Positions 43,313 through 52,275 of a stretch of 52,543 bases of DNA are shown piece after piece. Made by a program: the position numbers and the translations under genes. The notes beneath the pieces were generated by a model. The model was not told where the DNA came from and made no database searches. It worked only from the letters and a program-made list of their open reading frames with translations. Numbering within the stretch: position 1 is the stretch's first letter; each line of letters starts with the position of its first letter. The stretch is from Pseudomonadaceae bacterium UBA836 (GTDB lineage: Bacteria > Pseudomonadota > Gammaproteobacteria > Pseudomonadales > Pseudomonadaceae). The stretch covers positions 1 to 52,543 of the forward strand of contig DBHE01000057.1 in NCBI GenBank assembly GCA_002296055.1, given 5' to 3'.

Positions 43313-44593
43313 GTGCAAAGCATAAAAATCGACACGAAAACCAATGGCCGAGAAAGCGTCGCAACAGCGCTCTTATTGTTCACCATTTTCTGCGCACCTT
43401 TATTTACCACATTGGGCACGTCCCGAACAGTCAACAACAAAATCGCATTTTTCCAAATAGCCTTCGTGCTGCTATTAGCACCGGAGGTAGCGCATAGAGC
43501 AAGAGCGATATTCAGAAACTCGAGAACAACGAAGTTTATATTTTTCACCTCGCTAACTATCATTTATAGTCAGTTTCTTTTCATTGAACACTCCAGCCCC
43601 TCCCGAACTCTGATCTACCTCACTCAACCTGTTTTTTTTCTAGCAGCAACGTATTGGTTTTCGAGCAACCGTCTCCACAAACTAACTTTACTCGCTGCGG
43701 CTCAATCGCTTTCTACAATCGTTTTCGGCACGACTGCACTAACGCCACATTTGCTCAACCCTGGAGACTTTCACCGTCTAAGCTCTTTAGACACCGAACT
43801 GTTAGTATATCGCCATATTCGCCACCTCAATTACGACATCGCTTCAACGGTGGTTCTGTCAACAGCGGCGTTGTTTGCGCTAGCCAAGTCCAAGCTGCTA
43901 GTCGCCTCGTTCCTCACCACCATATTAATCGCCGGCGCCCTCACTGTTTTAAGCGGCGGGAGAGGCAGTCTAATGGCAATTATCTTTTTTTTCGCGGGAC
44001 TAACATTAGCGCCCGGAGAAAGACGCCTGGCTTTTTTTGCGCTTTTGGGCTTCTTGACTGGCTGCGTCTTAGCTGGGCTCGTTTTTCCAAGTGCAGTCGA
44101 CTGGATGTGGCAGCGCACAGCAGCATCCAGCCTGAACAGTGCATCATCAGGGCGTTTAAGCATTTGGTCTGACACTATAATGACGTGGCTTCAATGTGCC
44201 CCCGTAAACGGATGGCTTCTAGGTTGCGGGCCAGACTCTTTTAGGTCGCTGCAAATCAGGCCGGGCTTCACCCATCCGCACAGCAGCGTCGCTCAAGCTC
44301 TGCTTGAATTCGGCCTGGCAGGCTTAGCCCTCCTATCCGCCTTGTTCTCTCTGGCAGCGCGATATACCGCACGCACGATATCACCTCGACCTGACAAGCC
44401 CACCCAGTCACTTTCTCTGGGGCTCTGCGCGATGCTGGTTTTCTCATTGGTTGACGGGCTGCTCTATCACGGCGCGCCGCTACTCATATGCGTAATGCTG
44501 GCAGCCTACCTTTTTGCGAAACACTTAGAGCGCCCTTTTCCATCAGCTTGCTCGCGTCATCTTAAACAGCCGCGCTGCCGGTGTAGCAGATGA
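43313..44593 (+). CDS. Wzy_C/O-antigen-ligase family protein, TfpO-like pilin O-oligosaccharyltransferase
   Basis: This 426-residue protein has about ten membrane helices. The Wzy_C signature is present: LSGGRGSLMAIIFF, SGRLSIWSDTI, GWLLGCGPDSF and the histidine segment FTHPHSSVAQALLEFGLAG. The start is GTG at 43313, eight bases after the previous stop. A single Wzy_C protein directly in a pilA locus is the hallmark of TfpO/PilO, which transfers one O-antigen unit to the C-terminal serine of P. aeruginosa group I pilins. Both pilins here end in serine. The sequence is AT-rich and ends in an arginine/cysteine-rich tail (QPRCRCSR). WaaL-type function cannot be excluded. Confidence 0.82.
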   Translation: MQSIKIDTKTNGRESVATALLLFTIFCAPLFTTLGTSRTVNNKIAFFQIAFVLLLAPEVAHRARAIFRNSRTTKFIFFTSLTIIYSQFLFIEHSSPSRTLIYLTQPVFFLAATYWFSSNRLHKLTLLAAAQSLSTIVFGTTALTPHLLNPGDFHRLSSLDTELLVYRHIRHLNYDIASTVVLSTAALFALAKSKLLVASFLTTILIAGALTVLSGGRGSLMAIIFFFAGLTLAPGERRLAFFALLGFLTGCVLAGLVFPSAVDWMWQRTAASSLNSASSGRLSIWSDTIMTWLQCAPVNGWLLGCGPDSFRSLQIRPGFTHPHSSVAQALLEFGLAGLALLSALFSLAARYTARTISPRPDKPTQSLSLGLCAMLVFSLVDGLLYHGAPLLICVMLAAYLFAKHLERPFPSACSRHLKQPRCRCSR

Positions 44594-44659
44594 TCGAAAC
44601 ATGCGATCTATACTATAGTCCGCTAGATTAAAGCCAATACTTCACAAGAAGCGATACAC

Positions 44660-46360
44660 ATGGACACACCCACACTTTCAGGCATGGCCCAGCGCTTGGT
44701 CGCCGCTAATATTCTAGAGCAGGACGTGGCCACCAAGGCTTCTCAGCAAGCAAGCCAGGACAAAGTTCCGTTAATCACGCACTTGGTGCAGAACAAGCTT
44801 GCAAAAGCTCGTGACCTAGCCATGCTCAGCGCGGAGGAATTTGGCTACCCCTACTTTGATCTTGCTTCATTGGACAAGGAAAGCCAGCCAAAGGAGCTGG
44901 TGAGTGAAAAGCTGATCCGCCAGCACAACGTCCTGCCGCTGTTCCGGCGCAGCAACCGTTTGTATCTGGCCATGTCAGACCCAACCAACCAGCAGGCATT
45001 GAGCGACATCCAGTTCAACACCGGCTTGGCGACCGATGCCATTATCGTTGAAGACGACAAGCTTCACTCTGCCATTGAAAAATATCTGGACAGCCCTACC
45101 GGTGGCCTAGGCGATATCGGCGATGCTGAGCTAGACGAGCTGGACGTGCAGTCAGTTAAAGATGAGGACAAAGCCACCACTGCGGATGCCGCAGATGACG
45201 CCCCCATAGTGCGCTTCGTTAATAAAATGTTACTGGACGCAATCAAGCTAGGCTCGTCGGACCTCCACTTTGAACCGTACGAGAAGTCTTACCGAGTGCG
45301 CTTCCGGACCGACGGCGTGCTGCATGAAGCAGCCAAACCGCCCGTTCAGCTGGGCGTGAGAATCGCCGCCCGCCTGAAAGTCATGTCCGCCATGGATATG
45401 GCGGAACGGCGCAAGCCCCAAGACGGGCGCATTAAGATGAAAATATCCAAAAACAAAGCGATCGACTTTCGTGTCAACACTCTTCCGACTCTGTGGGGGG
45501 AGAAAGTCGTGCTCCGCATCCTTGACTCGGAAAGCGCTAAGATGGGTATTGATGCTCTCGGTTACGAGGACGACCAAAAAGCGATGTACCTAGACGCCCT
45601 AGCCAAACCGCAAGGCATGATCCTAGTGACAGGGCCCACCGGCTCAGGCAAAACCGTGTCGCTTTATACAGGGCTTAACATTCTCAACACCATGGAGAGA
45701 AACATCTCCACAGCGGAAGATCCGGTAGAAATCAACCTTGAAGGCATCAACCAGGTCAACGTAAACCCAAAACAGGGCATGGACTTCGCCCAAGCCCTGC
45801 GAGCATTCCTCCGTCAAGACCCAGACATCATCATGGTGGGTGAGATTCGCGACTTGGAGACAGCTGAAATAGCCATTAAAGCAGCTCAAACTGGTCATAT
45901 GGTGATGTCGACACTGCACACCAACAGCGCTGCGGAGACACTGACTCGAATGCGCAACATGGGTGTCCCCTCCTTTAACATCGCTACATCAGTAAACCTC
46001 ATCATCGCTCAGCGCCTTGCCAGGCGCCTATGCAAAAGCTGCAAGAAGCCAATGAAGGTTCCAAGAGAGACCCTCCTCGAAGAAGGCTTCTCCAACGAAA
46101 AAATTGATGCAGGCCTGACAATTTATGGCCCTGTGGGTTGCGAAAACTGTAAAGACGGTTATAAAGGACGTGTTGGTATTTATGAGGTCGTCAGGATCAC
46201 CCCGGCCATGCAGCGCATTATCATGGAAGACGGCAACTCGATTCAGATCTCAGACGTCGCCCAGAGCGAGGGCTTCAGAAACTTGCGTCAGTCCGCCCTG
46301 ATGAAGGTAGAACAGGGTGTAACAAGCCTGGCGGAAGTAAACCGAGTGACCAAGGACTAA
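44660..46360 (+). CDS. pilB: Type IV pilus extension ATPase PilB
   Basis: PilB is the hexameric cytoplasmic motor that drives pilus extension. The 566-residue protein has an N-terminal MshEN/GspE-N domain (about 5-150; c-di-GMP-binding in some relatives). The secretion ATPase follows: Walker A GPTGSGKTVS, the Asp box STAEDPVEI, Walker B DIIMVGEIRDLETAE, the His box STLHTNSAAE, and the tetracysteine zinc site CKSCKKP...CENCKDGY. Length and motifs are typical. It is separated from pilC by three bases. Confidence 0.97.
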   Translation: MDTPTLSGMAQRLVAANILEQDVATKASQQASQDKVPLITHLVQNKLAKARDLAMLSAEEFGYPYFDLASLDKESQPKELVSEKLIRQHNVLPLFRRSNRLYLAMSDPTNQQALSDIQFNTGLATDAIIVEDDKLHSAIEKYLDSPTGGLGDIGDAELDELDVQSVKDEDKATTADAADDAPIVRFVNKMLLDAIKLGSSDLHFEPYEKSYRVRFRTDGVLHEAAKPPVQLGVRIAARLKVMSAMDMAERRKPQDGRIKMKISKNKAIDFRVNTLPTLWGEKVVLRILDSESAKMGIDALGYEDDQKAMYLDALAKPQGMILVTGPTGSGKTVSLYTGLNILNTMERNISTAEDPVEINLEGINQVNVNPKQGMDFAQALRAFLRQDPDIIMVGEIRDLETAEIAIKAAQTGHMVMSTLHTNSAAETLTRMRNMGVPSFNIATSVNLIIAQRLARRLCKSCKKPMKVPRETLLEEGFSNEKIDAGLTIYGPVGCENCKDGYKGRVGIYEVVRITPAMQRIIMEDGNSIQISDVAQSEGFRNLRQSALMKVEQGVTSLAEVNRVTKD

Positions 46361-46363
46361 GTC

Positions 46364-47626
46364 ATGGCGCAACAAGCCGCACTTAAGAAGAAATCCGCCG
46401 CCACCAAGAAGGCCAAGGAAGAGAAGATCATCCCCTTCAAATGGGAGGGGAAAGATCGCAAAGGCACCAAGGTATCAGGAGAAATTCAAGGGACCAACGC
46501 TGCGCTGATCAAGCATCAACTGCGCAAGCAGGGCATATTGGTTACCAAGATCAACCGAAAATCGACGCTATTCAGTAAGCGCGCCAAAGCTATCAAGCCG
46601 CTCGACATCGCGTTTTTCACACGCCAGTTGGCTACCATGATGGAGGCGGGCGTTCCGATCGTTCAAGCATTTGAGATTATCGCTGAAGGAGCCGAAAACC
46701 CGAATGTTGCCAAGCTGGTAACCGAAATCAAAAACGACGTAGCAGCTGGCAATACGCTGGCAGACAGCCTAAGAAAGCACCCTAAATATTTTGATGATCT
46801 GTTCTGCAACCTCGTAGAGTCAGGCGAGCAATCTGGTCGCCTCGAGTCCCTGCTAGATCGCATCGCCACCTACAAAGAAAAAACAGAAGCCCTAAAGGCA
46901 AAAATCAAAAAAGCAATGACCTATCCTATAGCTGTAATCGTTGTAGCAATCATTGTTACCGCGATCCTATTGCTAAAGGTGGTACCTCAATTTGAGGAGG
47001 TCTTTAAAGGCTTTGGCGCCGATCTCCCCACGTTCACCTTGATGGTGATAGCGCTGTCTAAATGGCTGCAGAGCTGGTGGTTCATCATCCTTGTCATGTT
47101 CATCGCTCTAGGCTATCTCTACAAACAAGTACACCTACGTTCAAAGCCGTTTCGCGACGCCCAAGATCGCGCTCTACTAAAAGCTCCAGTGGTCGGACAA
47201 ATTCTCTATGAGGCTGCTGTGGCCAGGTACGCTCGGACCCTCTCGACAACATTCGCGGCTGGCGTGCCTCTAGTTGACGCGCTGAACTCAGTTGCAGGCG
47301 CCGCTGGGAACGTTGTGTTTTATAACGCGGTCATGCAGATCAAAGAGGATGTGTCTGCTGGTACCGAACTCAACTTCGCCATGAGAACAACCAATGTGTT
47401 CCCTTCGCTAGCCATTCAAATGGCAAGTATTGGCGAAGAGTCAGGGTCTCTCGACGACATGCTTGAACGCGTTGCCGACTACTACGAATCTGAAGTTGAC
47501 AACAAGGTCGATAACCTGACTACTCTGCTAGAACCCATGATCATGTGCGTTCTGGGTATCTTGGTAGGCGGTCTTATCATCGCAATGTACCTGCCAATCT
47601 TCCAGCTAGGCAATGTAGTAGGATAA
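46364..47626 (+). CDS. pilC: Type IV pilus inner-membrane platform protein PilC
   Basis: PilC is the integral platform that couples PilB rotation to pilin insertion. The 420-residue protein begins with a lysine-rich tail (LKKKSAATKKAKEEK) and contains two GspF/T2SSF domains. The duplicated motif is seen as FFTRQLATMMEAGVPIVQAF and YARTLSTTFAAGVPLVDAL. Membrane helices lie near 200-225 (IAVIVVAIIVTAILLLKVV), 240-260 and 390-415 (MIMCVLGILVGGLIIAMYL). Its stop overlaps the pilD start (TAATG). Confidence 0.97.
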   Translation: MAQQAALKKKSAATKKAKEEKIIPFKWEGKDRKGTKVSGEIQGTNAALIKHQLRKQGILVTKINRKSTLFSKRAKAIKPLDIAFFTRQLATMMEAGVPIVQAFEIIAEGAENPNVAKLVTEIKNDVAAGNTLADSLRKHPKYFDDLFCNLVESGEQSGRLESLLDRIATYKEKTEALKAKIKKAMTYPIAVIVVAIIVTAILLLKVVPQFEEVFKGFGADLPTFTLMVIALSKWLQSWWFIILVMFIALGYLYKQVHLRSKPFRDAQDRALLKAPVVGQILYEAAVARYARTLSTTFAAGVPLVDALNSVAGAAGNVVFYNAVMQIKEDVSAGTELNFAMRTTNVFPSLAIQMASIGEESGSLDDMLERVADYYESEVDNKVDNLTTLLEPMIMCVLGILVGGLIIAMYLPIFQLGNVVG

Positions 47627-48498
47627 TGGCAACTGCTAGTCTTCTGGCCAGCACACCGCTGGCCTTTATTTTGCTCGCCGGGCTCCTGGGCCTGATTGTT
47701 GGCAGCTTTCTCAACGTCGTTATTCTGCGCGTGCCACGCATGCTGGAAATTGAGTGGCAGCAGCAGGCGCGGGAGATTCTTGAGCCGGACCGCGAGCACG
47801 CGCCGCCGGCGACGTACAACCTCATCCTGCCTCACTCGCATTGCCCCAAGTGCAAGACCGAGATCAAACCCTGGCAGAACATACCGGTCATCAGCTACCT
47901 CCTGCTGCGCGGCCGTTGCGGCAACTGCAAGGAGCCGATCAGCCTGCGCTACCCGGCAATTGAACTGCTGACTGCCGGGCTTTCCATGCTGGTTGCCTGG
48001 CAAATGGGCTTTGGCCTGGCAACTGCGGGCATGCTGGTGCTCACCTGGGCGCTGATCTGCCTAAGCATGATTGACGCCGATACCCAGCTGCTGCCAGACA
48101 TCATCGTCCTGCCGCTGCTGTGGCTAGGCCTGATCCTCAACAGCTTTGGCGTGTACACCGACCTCAACACGGCGCTCTGGGGCGCCGTTGCTGGCTATCT
48201 GAGTCTGTGGTCGGTGTATTGGCTGTTCAAGCTGGTTACCGGCAAGGAGGGCATGGGCTACGGCGACTTCAAGCTGCTGGCCATGCTGGGCGCCTGGGGT
48301 GGCTGGCAGGTGCTGCCGCTTACCATCCTGCTGTCTTCTTTAGTCGGCGCCATTTTGGGTCTAGTCATTCTCAAGGCGCGCGGTGCCAACAACAGCACTC
48401 CCCTGCCCTTTGGTCCCTACCTGGCCATCGCCGGCTGGATCGCTCTGATCTGGGGTGAGACAATCACCGGCCATTATTTGCGTTTCGCCGGCTTCTGA
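47626..48498 (+). CDS. pilD: Prepilin peptidase/N-methyltransferase PilD
   Basis: PilD cleaves type IV prepilin and pseudopilin leaders after glycine and methylates the new phenylalanine. The 290-residue protein has eight membrane helices. The cytoplasmic methyltransferase loop carries CPKC and CGNC (C73, C76, C98, C101). The aspartyl-protease residues are D150 (LSMIDADTQLLPD) and D214 (GYGDFK). The ATG at 47626 overlaps the pilC stop by one base. It should process both pilins in this window and also type II secretion pseudopilins elsewhere. Confidence 0.97.
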   Translation: MATASLLASTPLAFILLAGLLGLIVGSFLNVVILRVPRMLEIEWQQQAREILEPDREHAPPATYNLILPHSHCPKCKTEIKPWQNIPVISYLLLRGRCGNCKEPISLRYPAIELLTAGLSMLVAWQMGFGLATAGMLVLTWALICLSMIDADTQLLPDIIVLPLLWLGLILNSFGVYTDLNTALWGAVAGYLSLWSVYWLFKLVTGKEGMGYGDFKLLAMLGAWGGWQVLPLTILLSSLVGAILGLVILKARGANNSTPLPFGPYLAIAGWIALIWGETITGHYLRFAGF

Positions 48499-48550
48499 TT
48501 TGCCCCTCCAAGGCCCTTGAAGACCGGCGCCCTGAACAAAGGAACACCGG

Positions 48551-49150
48551 ATGATCATAGGCCTGACCGGCGGCATTGGCAGCGGCAAAACCGCTGCCGC
48601 CAACCGCTTTGCCGCCGCCCACGGCATTCATGTTGTGGATGCCGATCAGAAGTCTCGCGTCGTCGTTGAGCCGGGTCGACCGGCGCTGGCGCACATCGTC
48701 GACCGCTTTGGCGACGCCATGCTGCTCGACGACGGGACACTGAACAGAGCCGCCCTGCGCGAAACAGTCTTTGCCGCGCCGGAACAACGGCAGTGGCTGG
48801 AGCAATTGCTGCACCCGCTGATCCGCGATGAGATCATCACCGACCTGCACTCCGCTACATCCCCATACGCGCTGCTGGTTTCCCCCCTGCTGGTCGAGTC
48901 CGGGCAAAATAGACTGACCAGCCGGGTAATCGTCGTCGACGTACCAGAGGCCATGCAGCTAGCGCGGACCGTACAGCGCGACGCGGTACCCGAGGCGCAG
49001 GTACGCGCCATCATGCAGGCCCAGGCGCAGCGTGAGGAGCGACTGCGACATGCTGATGACATCCTTACCAATAACAGCGACCTTGCCGCCCTGCACGCCC
49101 AGGTTGACGCACTGCACACTCGCTATCTGCAATTATTGGAGCGCCCCTGA
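48551..49150 (+). CDS. coaE: Dephospho-CoA kinase
   Basis: CoaE phosphorylates the ribose 3'-hydroxyl of dephospho-CoA, the final step of coenzyme A synthesis. The 199-residue enzyme has the P-loop [13 protein letters not shown] at its start, DADQKSRVV as the acceptor-binding segment, and LLHPLIRDE and VSPLLVESG in the CoA domain. The arginine-containing lid [15 protein letters not shown] is typical. Its stop overlaps the yacG start (TGATG). Placement after pilD is conserved in pseudomonads. Confidence 0.97.
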   Translation: MIIGLTGGIGSGKTAAANRFAAAHGIHVVDADQKSRVVVEPGRPALAHIVDRFGDAMLLDDGTLNRAALRETVFAAPEQRQWLEQLLHPLIRDEIITDLHSATSPYALLVSPLLVESGQNRLTSRVIVVDVPEAMQLARTVQRDAVPEAQVRAIMQAQAQREERLRHADDILTNNSDLAALHAQVDALHTRYLQLLERP

Positions 49151-49341
49151 TGACGCTGACCGTCAACTGCCCCACCTGCCAGGCACCGGTTTCCTGGACC
49201 GAAAAGTTTCCGCAGCGCCCATTCTGTAGCGAGCGCTGCCGGCTGATCGACCTGGGTGCCTGGGCCGCCGAAGAACACGTTATTCCCGGCGGCGAGAATG
49301 AAGAGCAGGACCTGTTCTCTGACGATCTACCGGAACAATAA
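49150..49341 (+). CDS. yacG: DNA gyrase inhibitor YacG
   Basis: YacG is a small zinc protein that binds GyrB and inhibits gyrase. The 63-residue product has the zinc finger CPTC...CSERC (C9, C12, C28, C32) followed by [17 protein letters not shown] and an acidic C-terminal tail, as in the family. Translation is coupled to coaE by a one-base overlap. The next gene starts two bases after its stop. Confidence 0.96.
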   Translation: MTLTVNCPTCQAPVSWTEKFPQRPFCSERCRLIDLGAWAAEEHVIPGGENEEQDLFSDDLPEQ

Positions 49342-49343
49342 CG

Positions 49344-50288
49344 ATGCGCCGCATTCATGTCATGGCAGCGGTAATACGTGATGCTGAGCAACGTATTCTG
49401 ATTGCCAAAAGACCTGAGCACGCTCACCAGGGCGGGCTCTGGGAATTTCCGGGTGGCAAACTTGAGCCAGGCGAGAGCCGGCTGGAGGCACTGCAACGCG
49501 AGCTAAGTGAAGAGCTGGGCATCACCGTGCAGCAGGCCCGCCCACTGATTGACCTGCAGCATAATTACCCCGACAAACACATCAGGCTGGATGTCTGGGA
49601 AGTATCCGAGTTCACGGGCACCGCACATGGGGCGGAAGGCCAACCGGTCCAATGGGTGACCGAACAACAGCTGCCAAGCTATGCCTTCCCGGCCGCCAAC
49701 CAGCCTATCGTGGCTGCGGCCAGACTGCCCCAGCGCTACCTGATCACACCCGATTGCCCTTCAGCAGAGTTGCTAAAGGGAATTGAGCACGCCATCGGCG
49801 CCGGCATTAGCCTGATTCAGCTGCGCCAAACCCAGCTCAGCATCGAAGACTATGAGGCCCTGTGCAAGGAGGTACTGCAACGTTTCGGCGCACAAGCCAC
49901 CTTTATGCTCAAGGGCGCTCAGCCTCCTCTACACCCCGGCGCCGGATGGCACCTCACGTCGAAGCAGCTTCGCGCACTGGCTGATCAGCCGGAGCCAACA
50001 CGCCCGCTACCGACCGACCGCTGGCTCAGCGCGTCGTGCCATGATGCCGAAGAGCTACAGATGGCTGAGAGGCTCGGGGTGGATTTTGCCGTACTATCGC
50101 CCTTGCAGCCGACGGCATCACATCCGCACGCCAGTCCATTGGGGTGGGAGCGGGCCCAAGCCATGCTCAGCGACTGTCGGCTGCCGGTTTATTTACTGGG
50201 TGGGGTTACATCAGACGACTTGGCGACAGCGCATACCGCAGGCGCGCAAGGCATCGCAGCGATACGAGGGTTGTGGATGCTGCCATAG
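49344..50288 (+). CDS. mutT: MutT-type Nudix hydrolase fused to a ThiE/TenI-like domain
   Basis: The 314-residue protein joins two domains. Residues 1-130 form a MutT-like Nudix hydrolase with a complete Nudix box, GGKLEPGESRLEALQRELSE (continuing ELGI), which cleans oxidised dGTP. Residues about 135-314 have the thiamine-phosphate-synthase/TenI barrel: YLITPDCP, ISLIQLRQT, VYLLGGVTSDDL and GAQGIAAIRGLW. The ThiE active-site NDR motif is missing (FMLKG in its place) and the lysine of QLRxK is changed, so real thiamine-phosphate synthesis is doubtful. The fusion itself is common in pseudomonads. It follows yacG by two bases. Confidence 0.93.
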   Translation: MRRIHVMAAVIRDAEQRILIAKRPEHAHQGGLWEFPGGKLEPGESRLEALQRELSEELGITVQQARPLIDLQHNYPDKHIRLDVWEVSEFTGTAHGAEGQPVQWVTEQQLPSYAFPAANQPIVAAARLPQRYLITPDCPSAELLKGIEHAIGAGISLIQLRQTQLSIEDYEALCKEVLQRFGAQATFMLKGAQPPLHPGAGWHLTSKQLRALADQPEPTRPLPTDRWLSASCHDAEELQMAERLGVDFAVLSPLQPTASHPHASPLGWERAQAMLSDCRLPVYLLGGVTSDDLATAHTAGAQGIAAIRGLWMLP

Positions 50289-50305
50289 CCGGTTTGGGCA
50301 TGTGG

Positions 50306-50321
50306 GCGCGACAAGTCGCGC
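50306..50321. terminator. Hairpin between the convergent mutT-thiE and ispH genes
   Basis: GCGCGAC (50306-50312) and GTCGCGC (50315-50321) form a near-perfect palindrome 18 bases after the mutT-thiE stop and nine bases from the ispH stop. It has no T-tract on either strand, so terminator function is only suggested by position. Confidence 0.4.
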
Positions 50322-50329
50322 ACCAAGGG

Positions 50330-51277
50330 TTAGCTCAGGTCAACAATCCGTAGCTCTTTCGGTACGCTGAACACGATATTCTCTTCCTTGCCGGCCAACT
50401 CTTCGGCACCGGTAGCACCCTGGGCGTGCAAGTGTTCAATCACCTGACGAACCAGTACATCCGGCGCAGACGCCCCGGCGGTCACCCCAATCTTGCCGAC
50501 AGAGTCTAACCAGCCAGGCTGGATCTCGCTGGCACCGTCAATCAGGTAGGCCGGCGTGCCCATACGCTCGGACAGCTCGCGCAGGCGGTTGGAGTTGGAG
50601 CTGTTAGGGCTGCCTACCACCAACACCACATCGCACTCGGCGGCAAGCTGCTTGACCGCGTCCTGACGGTTCTGGGTGGCATAGCAGATGTCGTCCTTGC
50701 GCGGCCCGTCAATGGCCGGGAAACGCGCACGCAGCGCATCGATCACCTTGGCGGTGTCATCCATCGACAGCGTTGTCTGGGTAACAAAGGCCAGGCGCTG
50801 GGGGTCGCGTACCGACAGACGCGCTACATCGTTCTCGTCTTCGACCAGATAGATGGCGCCACCGTTGCTGGCGTCGTACTGCCCCATGGTGCCTTCCACC
50901 TCCGGGTGACCGGCATGCCCGATCAGGATGCACTCGCGACCGTCACGGCTGTAGCGGGTTACTTCCATGTGCACCTTGGTGACCAGCGGGCAGGTGGCAT
51001 CAAACACCTTGAGTCCGCGATCTTCCGCCTGCTGCCGCACCGCCTGAGATACGCCATGCGCACTGAAGATAACGATGACGTCATCCGGTACCTGGTCGAT
51101 CTCCTCGACAAACACGGCGCCGCGGTTGCGCAAGTCTTCCACCACAAACTTGTTATGCACCACTTCGTGACGCACATAGATTGGCGGGCCAAACACTTCG
51201 AGCGCACGATTGACGATTTCAATGGCGCGGTCGACACCGGCGCAGAAGCCGCGTGGATTGGCCAGTTTAATCTGCAT
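50330..51277 (-). CDS. ispH: 4-hydroxy-3-methylbut-2-enyl diphosphate reductase IspH (LytB)
   Basis: IspH is the last enzyme of the MEP pathway, reducing HMBPP to IPP and DMAPP with a [4Fe-4S] cluster. The 315-residue protein has the three cluster cysteines C12 ([11 protein letters not shown]), C96 (DATCPLV) and C198 ([10 protein letters not shown]). The catalytic glutamate E126 is in [13 protein letters not shown], and the diphosphate-binding SSNSNRL and SAPDVLV are present. It is the last gene of the ileS-lspA-fkpB-ispH cluster, a widely conserved gammaproteobacterial order. Confidence 0.98.
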   Translation of the reverse strand: MQIKLANPRGFCAGVDRAIEIVNRALEVFGPPIYVRHEVVHNKFVVEDLRNRGAVFVEEIDQVPDDVIVIFSAHGVSQAVRQQAEDRGLKVFDATCPLVTKVHMEVTRYSRDGRECILIGHAGHPEVEGTMGQYDASNGGAIYLVEDENDVARLSVRDPQRLAFVTQTTLSMDDTAKVIDALRARFPAIDGPRKDDICYATQNRQDAVKQLAAECDVVLVVGSPNSSNSNRLRELSERMGTPAYLIDGASEIQPGWLDSVGKIGVTAGASAPDVLVRQVIEHLHAQGATGAEELAGKEENIVFSVPKELRIVDLS

Positions 51278-51297
51278 GAGTAGCCTCTTGGTGCTCG

Positions 51298-51729
51298 CTA
51301 GCGTACGTCGACAATCTCGACATCAAAGGTAATGACCTTGCCGGCCAGCGGATGATTGAAGTCTACCTCGACCACCTGATCATGCACCTGCTTGACCACA
51401 CCGGGCAACTCGCCTCCGGCGGCATCGGTAAAGATCACCAGCAAGCCCGGCTCCAGCTCCATCTCATTGAACTGATCGCGCGGCACAGTCTGAATGTTCT
51501 GTTCATTGCCCGGGCCGAAACCGCGCTCAGGGTCAATCTCAAAGCTGCGGGCATCGCCTGCCTTGAGTCCGAACAGCACCTGTTCAAATCCGGGCAGCAG
51601 GCTGCCATCCCCTACCTTGAAGGTCGCCGGCTGCTTGTCCAGCGTCGTATCGACCACGTCACCGTTGGGCAGCTTGAGGGTAAAGTGCAGGGTCACCTCG
51701 GAGTCGTGACCGATTCGGCTTTCTGTCAT
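51298..51729 (-). CDS. fkpB: FKBP-type peptidyl-prolyl isomerase, SlpA/FkpB family
   Basis: This 143-residue cytoplasmic prolyl isomerase has the FKBP pattern typical of Slp[19 protein letters not shown] at the start, [21 protein letters not shown], and the inserted-in-flap region followed by [18 protein letters not shown]. The 'insert-in-flap' chaperone domain lies about residues 75-125. It sits between lspA and ispH on the same strand. Confidence 0.95.
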   Translation of the reverse strand: MTESRIGHDSEVTLHFTLKLPNGDVVDTTLDKQPATFKVGDGSLLPGFEQVLFGLKAGDARSFEIDPERGFGPGNEQNIQTVPRDQFNEMELEPGLLVIFTDAAGGELPGVVKQVHDQVVEVDFNHPLAGKVITFDVEIVDVR

Positions 51730-51753
51730 GGCATCTATCTCATCAGGACGGCG

Positions 51754-51777
51754 GCGCCCGCCTCACCAGGCGGGCGC
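51754..51777 (-). terminator. Strong hairpin between lspA and fkpB
   Basis: GCGCCCGCCT (51754-51763) and AGGCGGGCGC (51768-51777) form a perfect 10-bp stem with a 4-base loop, six bases after the lspA stop and 24 bases before the fkpB start. There is no T-run. It may slow or partly terminate transcription inside the operon, or protect the ileS-lspA message. Confidence 0.5.
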
Positions 51778-51783
51778 ACGTTA

Positions 51784-52275
51784 TTACTCAGGCTTGCGAC
51801 CAAAAAACATGTCGAGCAGCAGCAGTGCAGCACCGACGGTAATGGCGCTGTCGGCGATGTTAAACGCCGGGAAGAACCAGCTTTGCTGCCAGTGCACCAA
51901 AATAAAGTCGGTCACCTTGCCGTGGATAACCCGGTCATAGAGGTTACCCAGGGCACCACCGAGAATCAGCGCCAGTGCAATCGCTTCCATCCTGCGCGCG
52001 CGGTCCAGCCGCGCCAGCCAGACGCACAACACCACGCTCACCACGACGGCAATCCCGGCGAACAGCCAGCGCTGCCAGCCGCTGGCATCAGCCAGAAAGC
52101 TGAATGCGGCACCGGTGTTATAGGCCAGCGTAAAGCTGAACAGGCCATCAATGATCGGCACCTGCTGATACATCTGCAGGGTGTCCACCGCGATCCACTT
52201 GGTCACCTGATCCAGCGCGATGACGACAACCGACAACCAGAGCCAGACCAGACTGCCACGACGCAGATCAGGCAT
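51784..52275 (-). CDS. lspA: Lipoprotein signal peptidase LspA (signal peptidase II)
   Basis: LspA cleaves the signal peptide of prolipoproteins such as BamD after lipidation. The 163-residue protein starts [13 protein letters not shown] and has four membrane helices. The catalytic aspartates are in [18 protein letters not shown] and [19 protein letters not shown] and [11 protein letters not shown] are the family signatures. The ATG at 52275 overlaps the ileS stop by eight bases, so translation is coupled; the upstream extension (MLARCAS) is unlikely. Confidence 0.96.
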   Translation of the reverse strand: MPDLRRGSLVWLWLSVVVIALDQVTKWIAVDTLQMYQQVPIIDGLFSFTLAYNTGAAFSFLADASGWQRWLFAGIAVVVSVVLCVWLARLDRARRMEAIALALILGGALGNLYDRVIHGKVTDFILVHWQQSWFFPAFNIADSAITVGAALLLLDMFFGRKPE

